A program made the translations under genes and the position numbers. Below, in pieces: positions 28,203 to 36,390 of a stretch of DNA of 64,000 nucleotides; position 1 is the stretch's first letter; every line of letters begins with the position of its first letter. Under the pieces are notes generated by a model. That model did no database searches. It was not told the DNA's origin and saw nothing but the letters and a program-made list of their open reading frames with translations. This DNA comes from Flavobacterium sp. LC2016-13 (lineage in GTDB: Bacteria; Bacteroidota; Bacteroidia; Flavobacteriales; Flavobacteriaceae). The stretch is from positions 434,001 to 498,000 of the forward strand of contig NZ_WMDQ01000002.1 in the NCBI RefSeq assembly GCF_009707955.1. Direction: 5' to 3'.

Positions 28203-28940
28203 TTATTCATGGTAATAAAAGACATGAGAGGAATATAACTCGTCATTCCACCAATCTTTTCTAACTTCTGAAAAGTAATTATAATTAAGTTTTCCTGCTT
28301 GAGATTGTAGCGGATATACTACTTTGTTATTTTCGCGATACGCTTTATGTAAATCTGTTTCAGGAACAACAGGAACAATATGTCCGGAAAGTCCTTTTTC
28401 TTTTCTTTTGGCACAAATCATTCCAATTCCGCCATTAGTATTTACTTCATTCTGAATTTCATCAACAGAAAACATTCTTTTCCATCCAAAACTGGCTCCC
28501 CATTGTAAAAACCAATCGTGTATCGCGCTTGAGTAAATACGATCTACAGTTTCTTCAAAAATGGCTTCAACTTCTTGTCCATTTAATATCTTTTCAAGAG
28601 ATTCGTCTGTCCACCAAACCGTCGGGAGATACACTTTAGAGAAATAACAATAATCATAAGAGTATACATTGCAATAGGTATCTTCTACAGTTCTTTGATA
28701 TCTGATGTTTTGTTCAACATCCAATTTATCAATAAGTTGGTGAATGCTTTCTTTTTTACTCGCAATAGTAGTCAAATCTCTAAACGGAATAGTGGAATCC
28801 GCGATAGGTTTTTCTTTCATTTCCATAGAATCTAATCGAGATTCAGGATCTGGTAATAAATCGGCTTTTTTTATTTGACTATTCGGTATCGGATTATCAT
28901 CCAATTGTACCGATGCTACTGATACGGTAGATTCTTCCAT
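28203..28940 (-). CDS. Cysteine-peptidase-like (NlpC/P60-CHAP-type) protein, unknown function
   Basis: A 245-residue protein with a polar ~70-residue N-terminal region. It then has TVEDTYCNVYSYDYCYF, LPTVWWTDESL, FGWKRMFSVDEIQNEVNTNGG and LSGHIVPVVPE, followed by a C-terminal QSQAGKLNYNYF. The Cys of TYCN, the His of SGHI and a later polar residue follow the papain-like CHAP/NlpC order found in cell-wall amidases and peptidases. No signal peptide, so a cytoplasmic or phage-like release is implied. It precedes the ligase-like gene on the same strand; the two may make and cut the same bond type. Confidence 0.55.
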   Translation of the reverse strand: MEESTVSVASVQLDDNPIPNSQIKKADLLPDPESRLDSMEMKEKPIADSTIPFRDLTTIASKKESIHQLIDKLDVEQNIRYQRTVEDTYCNVYSYDYCYFSKVYLPTVWWTDESLEKILNGQEVEAIFEETVDRIYSSAIHDWFLQWGASFGWKRMFSVDEIQNEVNTNGGIGMICAKRKEKGLSGHIVPVVPETDLHKAYRENNKVVYPLQSQAGKLNYNYFSEVRKDWWNDELYSSHVFYYHE

Positions 28941-29086
28941 CTTAACTGCTTAAAATTATCTGGTTTTATGTTATAGAAATTAACCATTATTACAACATAT
29001 TATTGTGAACCAAAAAGTAAATATAGTTATTTAACTTTCTAAAGGCTTACGAATAAAGACAAATTATAGAAAATAAGAATCGAATT

Positions 29087-29126
29087 AACACAAAAAGGCA
29101 AACTATAAGTTCGCCTTTTTGTGTTT
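29087..29126. terminator. Bidirectional terminator
   Basis: CACAAAAAGGC pairs with GCCTTTTTGTG over a ~13-base loop with an inner GAA/TTC stem. It ends the acidic-protein gene on the minus strand. Confidence 0.85.
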
Positions 29127-29146
29127 GAAACAGTTAAGTTCAATAA

Positions 29147-29515
29147 CTATTTGTCTTCGTTGTCATTATTTTTCTTTTCATCATTTGAAATCACATGTTG
29201 CTTATTTGCAATTTCTTCCTGACTTAAAGTGTTTTGTGACTCAACATATTTACTATTTTCCGGATTTTTAAGATCTTCAATAAACTCTTCCTTATATTGA
29301 TATGGATCTTCGTCTCTCGCATAATTGTCATTATCGACAAGAGTATCTTGTTCTATATAATCAGGATCACTTTCTCCAAATTCTAATTTATCTTCCTGAT
29401 TTGGTTTTTGTTCATATTGATTTTCATTTAATATATAACTTCCATCAATAAGCGTATTTTGATCAATATAATCAGGATCTGTCTGACCATATTCGTGGTT
29501 GTTTTGCTTTTCCAT
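29147..29515 (-). CDS. Acidic protein with internal DPDYI repeat
   Basis: A 122-residue disordered-looking protein rich in Asp, Glu, Asn and Gln. Two copies of a motif occur: TDPDYIDQNTLIDGSY near residue 12 and SDPDYIEQDTLVDNDNY near residue 50. No signal, no hydrophobic core. The repeated motif suggests a real protein with a conserved interaction site and not random sequence. Shares composition with the acidic protein at 12894-13229. Function unknown. Confidence 0.65.
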   Translation of the reverse strand: MEKQNNHEYGQTDPDYIDQNTLIDGSYILNENQYEQKPNQEDKLEFGESDPDYIEQDTLVDNDNYARDEDPYQYKEEFIEDLKNPENSKYVESQNTLSQEEIANKQHVISNDEKKNNDNEDK

Positions 29516-29692
29516 AATATTGCTTTTTTTTAAAATTATAATTTCTAACTCTTCAATTTTCTTCTGATTTTGAAGAACCCAAATTCGATATATTACAAAT
29601 TTACTTTAGATGAATACAGAACTTATTACAGAAAAATAAAGTATAATTGCATAATTAATAGCTGGTTATCCAATAACTTAAAATTGATACAA

Positions 29693-30070
29693 ATGATAAA
29701 ATTTAACTATGCCGATTTTGAAATAGTAAAAAATATTGCTTTATCATTCCCCAATACCGAAGAAGGAATTTCGCACGAAGGAACGCCATCAGTAAAAGTT
29801 CGCGGTAAATTAATGTGCCGACTTCATGACAGCGGAGAATTTATTCCTATTCGGTTAGATTTTGAAATACGGGACAAGTATCTGGATAGTCATCCCGAAA
29901 TTTTTCATTTGCCCGACCACTTTAAGGCGTATCCTTATATCTGTATGTGGCTGCATAATTACGATCGGAAATTATTAACCGAAATACTTGAACAGAGTTG
30001 GAAAGGCCTTTCAACTAAAAAACAAGTAATTGAATATAATGAAAGAAAAGCCGCAAATAGTGGAAGATAA
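29693..30070 (+). CDS. MmcQ/YjbR family protein
   Basis: Start chosen at 29693 (MIKFNYADFEIV); the frame extends back to 29570 but the added residues are not family-like. At 125 residues it has VKNIALSFPNTEEGISHEGTPSV and FHLPDHFKAYPYICMWL, plus LLTEILEQSWKGLSTKKQV, the layout of MmcQ/YjbR proteins. These have a DNA-binding-like CyaY-type fold, but their role is uncertain. Stands alone. Confidence 0.85.
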   Translation: MIKFNYADFEIVKNIALSFPNTEEGISHEGTPSVKVRGKLMCRLHDSGEFIPIRLDFEIRDKYLDSHPEIFHLPDHFKAYPYICMWLHNYDRKLLTEILEQSWKGLSTKKQVIEYNERKAANSGR

Positions 30071-30345
30071 ATAGTATTGACATAAATTTTTAAAACCTTT
30101 TTTATTTTAAATATCAAGACCTCCATAATAAAATAGCGAAATAAAATAAAATTACAAATCAGTTTGTTTTTAATTCGATGATTTATAGTGATTTATATTT
30201 ATGGTATATTCATTGTTTATTAGTAAATTTAATTATTGTCTTTAATAGTCTTTTATAGAACTCAAAAAAAGCTTTATAAAAAGAGGTAAAAGGCTGTCTA
30301 ATTTTTTTTTAATATAATTCGTTAATAACCGATAAATATATAAAT

Positions 30346-31980
30346 ATGGAAAATGTAAAAGCATCTTTAACTGCTATTGATAGTTTGTTTTTAGATGAAA
30401 ATAGTATCCCCCAAGAATATCAGATTTCAGAAATCCATCAAAGAGAATATCTCTTAAACGGTAAATTAGTTCCGTGGAACGGAGACGTTACAGAGGTTTT
30501 TTCTCCCGTTTTTGTGAATGGTGCTGACGGACTTAAACGTAAACTGGTTGGAACAATTCCGCATACTTCTGCAAAAGAAGCATTAGAATCGTTAGAAGCA
30601 GCTGTTGCAGCTTACGACGACGGGCAAGGAGTTTGGCCAACAATGAGCGTTGAAGACAGAATTAAATGCATGCAGAAATTTGTGTATTTAATGATTCAGC
30701 AACGTGAATTAGTTATTAAACTTTTGATGTGGGAAATTGGAAAAAGTCTTCCTGATTCTACCAAAGAATTTGACCGAACTGTAGAATATATCAATGCCAC
30801 AATTGATGCCTTAAAAGATTTAGACAGACAATCTTCACGATTTGAAGAAGCAGAAGGCGTTTTGGCTCAAATCAGACGATCTTCTCTTGGTGTTGTTTTG
30901 AGTATGGGACCATTTAATTATCCTTTAAATGAAATTTTTACCACGCTGATTCCGGCCTTAATAATGGGAAATACCATTTTATTTAAACTTCCAAAACATG
31001 GTGTTTTAGCGCATTATCCGTTATTGAATGCCTTTAAGGAAGCATTTCCTCCGGGAACGGTAAATACACTTTACGGAAGAGGCGCAGAAATTATTTCTCC
31101 ATTAATGGAAAGCGGAAAAGTAAATGTATTGGCTTTTATTGGGTCAAGTAATGTCGCAAATGGATTAAAAAAACTGCATCCAAAAGCCAACAGATTACGT
31201 TCTATTTTAAGTCTTGATGCAAAAAATGCGGCCATTGTAACCAAACATGCCGATATAAATGTTGCTGTAAGTGAATGTTTACTTGGTTCATTATCGTTTA
31301 ACGGGCAACGCTGTACGGCATTAAAATTAATTTTTGTGCAGAAAGAGATTGCCGATGAATTTGTTCAAAAATTAAGCGAAGCTGTTGCAGCCTTAAAACC
31401 GGGACTTCCGTGGGATAAAGATGTGAAAATTACACCGCTTCCGGAATTTGATAAACCGGCTTATCTTAAAAATTGTCTGGATGATGCTTTGGCAAACGGA
31501 GCAAAAATTATAAACGAAAACGGAGGATATACTAATAATTCATTCGTTTTTCCGTCTGTTGTTTATCCAGTAAATGATAAAATGAAATTATATCACGAAG
31601 AACAATTTGGTCCAATTATTCCGGTTGTTCCTTTTGATTCTATCGATGAACCAATTGATTATCAAATTAATGCTTCGCATGGAATGCAGGTAAGTATTTT
31701 TAGTGAAGATCCGAGAGAAGTAGCCAGTTTAATTGATCCGTTTGTGAATTTGGTAAGCCGTGTAAATATTAATTGCCAATCACAACGTGGACCGGACGTT
31801 TTTCCGTTTACCGGAAGAAAAGACAGCGCAGAAGGAACTTTATCGATTTCAGATGCATTACGTTCTTTTTCAATTCGTTCGCTCGTTGCCACTAAAGCTA
31901 CAGATGCCAATAAAAAATTGTTTAACTCGATTGTAAGAGATCATGATTCTAATTTTTTAAGTACAGATTATATATTTTAA
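30346..31980 (+). CDS. gapN: NADP-dependent glyceraldehyde-3-phosphate dehydrogenase (GapN-type aldehyde dehydrogenase)
   Basis: A 544-residue aldehyde dehydrogenase. The Asn of GPFNYP (N191) and the nucleophilic Cys of FNGQRCTAL (C323) are present. The region normally LELGGK, which carries the general-base Glu, reads LSLDAKNAAIV here (residues 288-298), as in the GapN-like subfamily. The C-terminus contains CQSQRGPDVFPFTGRKDSAEGT, typical of non-phosphorylating GapN. It would oxidise glyceraldehyde-3-phosphate to 3-phosphoglycerate and make NADPH. No operon partner is evident. A Crp/Fnr-type gene follows. Confidence 0.82.
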   Translation: MENVKASLTAIDSLFLDENSIPQEYQISEIHQREYLLNGKLVPWNGDVTEVFSPVFVNGADGLKRKLVGTIPHTSAKEALESLEAAVAAYDDGQGVWPTMSVEDRIKCMQKFVYLMIQQRELVIKLLMWEIGKSLPDSTKEFDRTVEYINATIDALKDLDRQSSRFEEAEGVLAQIRRSSLGVVLSMGPFNYPLNEIFTTLIPALIMGNTILFKLPKHGVLAHYPLLNAFKEAFPPGTVNTLYGRGAEIISPLMESGKVNVLAFIGSSNVANGLKKLHPKANRLRSILSLDAKNAAIVTKHADINVAVSECLLGSLSFNGQRCTALKLIFVQKEIADEFVQKLSEAVAALKPGLPWDKDVKITPLPEFDKPAYLKNCLDDALANGAKIINENGGYTNNSFVFPSVVYPVNDKMKLYHEEQFGPIIPVVPFDSIDEPIDYQINASHGMQVSIFSEDPREVASLIDPFVNLVSRVNINCQSQRGPDVFPFTGRKDSAEGTLSISDALRSFSIRSLVATKATDANKKLFNSIVRDHDSNFLSTDYIF

Positions 31981-32051
31981 GGGAAAGCGAGCAATTGTAT
32001 TATCTTTGTTAAGCTAGAAAAATTAGCTTTTTAAAGTTTTATACCCACGAT

Positions 32052-32630
32052 ATGTTTGAAGTTTTTGCCAAATATTTACTGAATCAGATACAATTAAGTG
32101 ATGAAGAATTAGAAATGATTCGGGAAGTTACCGTTGTACGCAAATTGAGAAAAAATCAATACCTGCTTCAGGAAGGCGATATTTGGCGTTTTAATGCTTT
32201 TATTACAAAAGGCTGTTTGCGAACGTATAGTGTAAATGATAAATCGAACGAGCATATCATTAATTTTGCCATTGAAAATTGGTGGATAGGAGACAGGGAA
32301 AGCCTTCTTAACGGAACGCCTTCACGTTTTAATATCGATGCAATCGAAGACAGCGAAGTATTATTGATAAGCAAAGATAATTTTGCAATACTTACCAAAA
32401 GCATTCCTCAATTTCAGGATTTGGTGAACCTAATTATTGAAAGAAGTTTTGTTGCAAGTCAAAACCGAATTAACAGCAGTATAAGCCATTCTGCCGAAGA
32501 AAAGTATAAAAACTTTATGGAAAAACAGGCTCATATTGCTTTAAGAGTTCCGCAGCACATGGTCGCTTCTTATTTAGGAATAACGCCTGAAACTTTAAGC
32601 AGGATTAGAAAGCAGAGTTTGAAGAAATGA
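32052..32630 (+). CDS. Crp/Fnr family transcriptional regulator (copy 1)
   Basis: A 192-residue member of the flavobacterial Crp/Fnr class. The N-terminal cyclic-nucleotide-binding fold contains LRKNQYLLQEGDIWRFNAFI, CLRTYSVNDKSNEHIINFAIENWW, and the GDRESLLNGTPS loop where cAMP would bind. The C-terminal helix-turn-helix is VASYLGITPETLSRIRKQ. The ligand is unlikely to be cAMP, because the Arg-Ala phosphate-cassette residues are missing. It is convergent with an SDR gene and one of four paralogues in the window. Confidence 0.9.
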   Translation: MFEVFAKYLLNQIQLSDEELEMIREVTVVRKLRKNQYLLQEGDIWRFNAFITKGCLRTYSVNDKSNEHIINFAIENWWIGDRESLLNGTPSRFNIDAIEDSEVLLISKDNFAILTKSIPQFQDLVNLIIERSFVASQNRINSSISHSAEEKYKNFMEKQAHIALRVPQHMVASYLGITPETLSRIRKQSLKK

Positions 32631-32667
32631 GTTGATAATTATGAATTGTTAATTAGAAATACGGAAT

Positions 32668-32711
32668 ACTAAAAAAGGGTAGAAAACAATGTTTTCTACC
32701 CTTTTTTATTT
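32668..32711. terminator. Bidirectional terminator
   Basis: AAAAAGGGTAGAAAAC pairs with GTTTTCTACCCTTTTTT around a short loop, between convergent Crp-type and SDR genes. Confidence 0.9.
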
Positions 32712-32724
32712 TTATAAAATTGAA

Positions 32725-33471
32725 TTATGCGTTTTGTCCGCCATCAACTGTAATGGTTGTTCCGGTAACAAAAGAAGCTTCGGGACTTGCAATGAATGCT
32801 ACTACATTTGCAATTTCAGAAGGATCAGCATAACGTCCTAATGCTACACTTGCTTTTACAACTTCTGAAAAATCTGTATTATCAGGGTTCATATCGGTCG
32901 CTGTTGGCCCGGGATGAATGGTGTTTACCGTAATTCCTTTTTTTCCTAAATCCCAAGCCCAGCCTCTTGAATAAGCCGCAAGAGCAGCTTTTGAAGCCGC
33001 ATAATCTGCAAAACCTGCAAAAGGTAAACGATCTGCAAAAGTAGAACCAATATTGATGATACGTCCGCCTTCGCCTAAATATTTGGTTGCAGCTCTTACG
33101 CCTGCAGCAACACCTGCCGTATTTACAGCGTGTAATTCTTTTAAAGCATCCAGTGTTTCATCAGCATTATCAACTACACTATAAACAGAAACTCCCGCGC
33201 TGTTTACTAAAATGTCTAATTTTCCAAATTTTTCAGCTGTTTGGTCTACAGTATTTTTAACAGAAACAGGATCTCCGCTGTTTGCTTTTATTGCAAATGC
33301 TTTTCCGTCGTTATTTATAATTTCATTGGCTAATGCCTGTGCTTTTTCTTCAGAACTTACATAAGTAAAGGCTACAGCAGCTCCCTCTGCAGCCAATTTT
33401 TTTACGATTGCAGCACCAATTCCACGACTTCCACCAGTTACTAATGCTACTTTGTTTGCTAATTTTTCCAT
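32725..33471 (-). CDS. SDR family oxidoreductase (FabG-like)
   Basis: A 248-residue short-chain dehydrogenase with TGGSRGIG near residues 13-20, NSAGVSVYS, the Ser of NIGSTFAD, DYAASKAALAAY with active Tyr and Lys, IHPGPTATDM and the C-terminal SFVTGTTITVDGGQNA. Length and motifs fit 3-ketoacyl-ACP-reductase-like SDRs that reduce diverse ketones. Same-strand neighbour of the NAD(P)-binding protein at 33515-34114, 43 bases away, so probably one operon. Under the Crp-type regulator located at 34231 or 32052. Confidence 0.88.
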   Translation of the reverse strand: MEKLANKVALVTGGSRGIGAAIVKKLAAEGAAVAFTYVSSEEKAQALANEIINNDGKAFAIKANSGDPVSVKNTVDQTAEKFGKLDILVNSAGVSVYSVVDNADETLDALKELHAVNTAGVAAGVRAATKYLGEGGRIINIGSTFADRLPFAGFADYAASKAALAAYSRGWAWDLGKKGITVNTIHPGPTATDMNPDNTDFSEVVKASVALGRYADPSEIANVVAFIASPEASFVTGTTITVDGGQNA

Positions 33472-33514
33472 GATCTAATTTTTAATTTATGAATTCTATT
33501 AATGTATAATTGAT

Positions 33515-34114
33515 TTAATTTGAAGTGTTTAATAAATGCAATCCCGAAAGTGGTCCGCCTGGAAATTGCTGCATTGCGCCGCCGGGAACCAAACTTCCGA
33601 GATCAACTCCTGAAAAGTTTAAGGTTTCTAAAAATACTTTGACACTGTTTTTAGCTTTTGAATTATCACCGGAATAAAAGATGACAGTTCTTTCTTGATT
33701 TTTACCATTTGAACCAATCACCGCAGGCTGTAAAGTATTGAATGCTTTTACAATATGTGCATTCGGTAAAAGTGAAGCCACAATTTCGCTTGATGTTTTT
33801 CTGCCCAAATCAGGAAGAATAAATCCGGGATTAATAATGGGATTGTTGGCGTCAAGAATAATTTTTCCTGTCATATCCGGCAAATCCTTAACAGAATCTT
33901 CCAGTTTTTGCCACGGAATAGAAAGCATGATAATATCAGCTTCTGCAGCTTCTTGTTTACTGACTGCTTTTACATTATAACCTATTCTTTGTGCTGCATC
34001 TTTTAGTGAATCTGCTCCTCGGCTGTTGCTGATAAAAACTTCGTGTCCGGATTGAGCTGCTCTTTGAGCAAAAGCTAAACCTATAGCTCCGGCTCCTATA
34101 ATTCCTATTTTCAT
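33515..34114 (-). CDS. NADPH-dependent reductase with Rossmann fold (F420-reductase-like)
   Basis: A 199-residue protein beginning MKIGIIGAGAIGLAFAQRAA with GxGxxG (residues 7-12) and ISNSRG for NADP(H) recognition, then DIIMLSIPWQKL and AHIVKAFNTLQPAVIG. It matches the NADPH:F420 oxidoreductase-like/proC-like family common outside F420 users as a redox protein. Upstream of the SDR gene, likely co-transcribed, with a promoter at 34155-34186. Confidence 0.85.
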   Translation of the reverse strand: MKIGIIGAGAIGLAFAQRAAQSGHEVFISNSRGADSLKDAAQRIGYNVKAVSKQEAAEADIIMLSIPWQKLEDSVKDLPDMTGKIILDANNPIINPGFILPDLGRKTSSEIVASLLPNAHIVKAFNTLQPAVIGSNGKNQERTVIFYSGDNSKAKNSVKVFLETLNFSGVDLGSLVPGGAMQQFPGGPLSGLHLLNTSN

Positions 34115-34154
34115 ATCGTTTATTATTATATTGTTGATATTGATTTTAATAAGA

Positions 34155-34186
34155 CAAAGTTATAGCAGGAGTGAGGGGCAGACCAA
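34155..34186 (-). promoter_or_regulatory. Promoter of reductase/SDR unit
   Basis: On the minus strand TTG (34184-34186) and TAACTTTG (34155-34162) are spaced ~21 bases apart, the Bacteroidota pattern, about 40 bases before the gene start at 34114. Confidence 0.5.
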
Positions 34187-34199
34187 TGACCTTTAAAGC

Positions 34200-34230
34200 A
34201 AAAAAGCCTTGACTTATGTCAAGGCTTTTG
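34200..34230 (-). terminator. Terminator of Crp/Fnr copy 2
   Basis: AAAAGCCTTGAC pairs with GTCAAGGCTTTT around a 4-base loop, directly after the stop of the minus-strand gene. It is close to the promoter of the next unit. Confidence 0.8.
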
Positions 34231-34839
34231 TTATTTTTTGGCAGATAAACTTCTGATTCTGCTTAATCTTTCGGCCGAAACGCCCAAATAAGAAGCAATC
34301 ATGTGCAGGGGAACGCGATTAAAAATATCGGGAAATTTTTGAATAAACTGATTGTATCGTTCTTCTGTACTAAACGTCATGGCATCATTTACTCTGTTTT
34401 GTGCCGCAATGTAGGTTCTGTTTATAAGATTATTTATCATTGAGAGAAATTCAGGAATCTCAATAAATAAGTTATCCATATCTTCTCTTTTAATTAGTAT
34501 CAAAATTGATTCTTCGAGAGCATCAATATTATATTTGGATGGCGTTGCATTTAGTAAAGCTTCGCGATCGCCAGCCCACCAGTTTTCTATGGAGAATTTT
34601 ATAATATGTTCGGCACTTTTGTCATCTACGGTATACGTTCTCAGGCAGCCGGAACATACAAAAGCATAATGTTGCCAAAGATCGCCTTCCTGCAGCAAAT
34701 ATTGTTTTTTGCGCAGTTTTTTAATTTTTCCAACCTCACGAATCTTTTCAAAATCATGATCAGAAATAGTGACTTTACTATTAATATAGGTCTTAAAAAA
34801 TTCGAAGGCAGTATTTTGAGTTTCCTCAGTATTTTTCAT
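34231..34839 (-). CDS. Crp/Fnr family transcriptional regulator (copy 2)
   Basis: A 202-residue regulator with LRKKQYLLQEGDLWQHYAFVCSG, CLRTYTVDDKSAEHIIKFSIENWW, GDREALLNATPSKYNIDA, and the C-terminal VASYLGVSAERLSRIRSL. Closely related to copy 1, and to the proteins at 35715 and 49032. A helical N-terminal extension of ~10 residues precedes the sensor. Likely controls the neighbouring redox genes. Confidence 0.9.
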   Translation of the reverse strand: MKNTEETQNTAFEFFKTYINSKVTISDHDFEKIREVGKIKKLRKKQYLLQEGDLWQHYAFVCSGCLRTYTVDDKSAEHIIKFSIENWWAGDREALLNATPSKYNIDALEESILILIKREDMDNLFIEIPEFLSMINNLINRTYIAAQNRVNDAMTFSTEERYNQFIQKFPDIFNRVPLHMIASYLGVSAERLSRIRSLSAKK

Positions 34840-35001
34840 AATCGGTTACAGACTTTTTGATGAGCTAAGTTACTTCAAAAAAAGATAATTCAAGAGTTAA
34901 AAACCTTGATTAAAGTCAATTTGTTTGATATTATATATCAATGTTTTCCAAAGTTAGAAACAAGAACTTTGTAACATTTATAATAATTAAACGATTGTAT
35001 T

Positions 35002-35499
35002 ATGTCACATTTTAAAAGCGATGAAGCGCTCTTGTTAACAACCAAACTTTATGTAGGAGCGTGGCTTTTATCTAACAGAAGATTACACAATTTAATTATC
35101 AAACTTTCTGAAGAAGAAATCTATAAAGAAATTTCTCCCGAAAGAAACCGAGGGATTTATCTTTTGGGACATCTTGTTTCTACAACCGATACGATGATTG
35201 AGTTATTGGGTTTTGATAAAAAAAGATATCCTGAACTCGATGCTGTTTTTGTTTCTGCACCCGATAAATCAGGCAAAATTTTTCCAGATTTTGAAGTTTT
35301 AAAACAAAATTGGGAAAAGATAAATGCTGTTATGTTAGAACATATCGAAAATATGTCGCCGGAACAATGGTTAGAAAAACATGCTTCTGTCAGTGAAGAT
35401 GATTTTAAGAAAGATCCAACCCGAAATAAACTGAATGTTTTAATTAGCAGAACCAATCATCAAAATTATCATTTAGGACAATTGGTTTTGTTATTATAA
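35002..35499 (+). CDS. DinB family protein
   Basis: A 165-residue four-helix-bundle protein. LYVGAWLLSNRRLHNLIIKL begins helix 1, RGIYLLGHLVSTTDTMIELLG contains a metal-ligand His, and NHQNYHLGQLVLLL at the C-terminus has the remaining His. Members include mycothiol/bacillithiol-type thiol transferases, so use with BshB1-made bacillithiol is conceivable but not shown. Transcribed divergently from the regulator at 34231. Confidence 0.83.
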   Translation: MSHFKSDEALLLTTKLYVGAWLLSNRRLHNLIIKLSEEEIYKEISPERNRGIYLLGHLVSTTDTMIELLGFDKKRYPELDAVFVSAPDKSGKIFPDFEVLKQNWEKINAVMLEHIENMSPEQWLEKHASVSEDDFKKDPTRNKLNVLISRTNHQNYHLGQLVLLL

Positions 35500-35536
35500 T
35501 ATTTATATCAATATCTTTTATGATATAAATTTTTTA

Positions 35537-35691
35537 TTAAACACATAGAGACATAGATTTAAAAAATGATTTATTAAGGTGTTAAAAAAAATCTAGATTT
35601 TAACACATAGACTTACACGCAGAACTATGTGAATTAATGCAAGTGAAACGCCTTTTTAACCCACAGAAAAACTATGTTCCTATGTGTTTAA
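35537..35691. repeat. Inverted-repeat intergenic element (MITE/REP-like)
   Basis: TTAAACACATAGAGACATAG (35537-35556) and its near-complement CTATGTTCCTATGTGTTTAA (35672-35691) match at 18 of 20 bases. Inside, TTTTAACACATAG and CTATGTGAATTAA (35598-35636) form a second hairpin. It fills the gap between DinB and the next Crp gene. No ORF. Resembles repeated flavobacterial intergenic elements. Confidence 0.6.
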
Positions 35692-35714
35692 AATAATTAC
35701 ACACAACAGCATAT

Positions 35715-36296
35715 TTATATTTTTTTGGTGTTTTGATTTCTAATTCGACTAAGCGTTTCTGCAGAAATTCCCAAATAAGAAGCAATCATGTGTTGCGGAA
35801 ATCGGGAATGTACATCCTGAAATTTATGAAGGAAATTGGTATATTTTTGTTCCGATGTTAAACTGATATTCGACAAAACCCGATTTTGAGATTCTATAAA
35901 ACTAATCTCAAACAGCTTTTTCATGAATTTTGCAAAATCAGGGATTTCAGCTAAAAGCTTTTCAAAATTTACTTTCGAAATCAATACCACTTCAGAATCT
36001 TCGAGAGCATCAATATTTAGATTTGAAGGAATTTCAGAAGAATAACTTTCCATATCTCCCGTCCAGGAATTCTCCAAAGAAAAATCAATAATATGCTCAA
36101 TGCCGCGATCGTCTACACTATACGTGCGCAAAAGTCCTTTTAAAACAAAAGCATAATAACGCCAAATATCACCTTCCTGCAGCAGAAATTTTCTTCTCTT
36201 AATGTTTTTATGAATAAGAGATTCCTGTATTAATTCAAATTCGGGTTCAGAAATTTGAAGTTTCGTTTTTAAATAATCGAGAAAATCCTGATACAT
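35715..36296 (-). CDS. Crp/Fnr family transcriptional regulator (copy 3)
   Basis: A 193-residue regulator with IKRRKFLLQEGDIWRYYAFVLKG, LLRTYSVDDRGIEHIIDFSLENSW, GDMESYSSEIPSNLNIDA and C-terminal VASYLGISAETLSRIRNQ plus a basic tail. Closely related to copies 1, 2 and 4, but the loop between sensor strands lacks the GDRE(S/A)LL motif, replaced by GDMESY. Its likely targets are the VOC/nitroreductase pair or the SDR downstream in this strand direction. Confidence 0.88.
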   Translation of the reverse strand: MYQDFLDYLKTKLQISEPEFELIQESLIHKNIKRRKFLLQEGDIWRYYAFVLKGLLRTYSVDDRGIEHIIDFSLENSWTGDMESYSSEIPSNLNIDALEDSEVVLISKVNFEKLLAEIPDFAKFMKKLFEISFIESQNRVLSNISLTSEQKYTNFLHKFQDVHSRFPQHMIASYLGISAETLSRIRNQNTKKI

Positions 36297-36339
36297 AAGA
36301 ATGAGTTTGAGTAAAATTATCGATTTTTTGATATATAAT

Positions 36340-36370
36340 AAAAAAATCCCGCCATAAAGCGGGATTTTGA
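36340..36370. terminator. Terminator between same-strand genes
   Basis: AAAATCCCGC pairs with GCGGGATTTT over a six-base loop. On the minus strand the A/T flanks allow stop of the VOC-protein unit. Confidence 0.8.
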
Positions 36371-36390
36371 AGTTAAAAGAACTTGGATGT

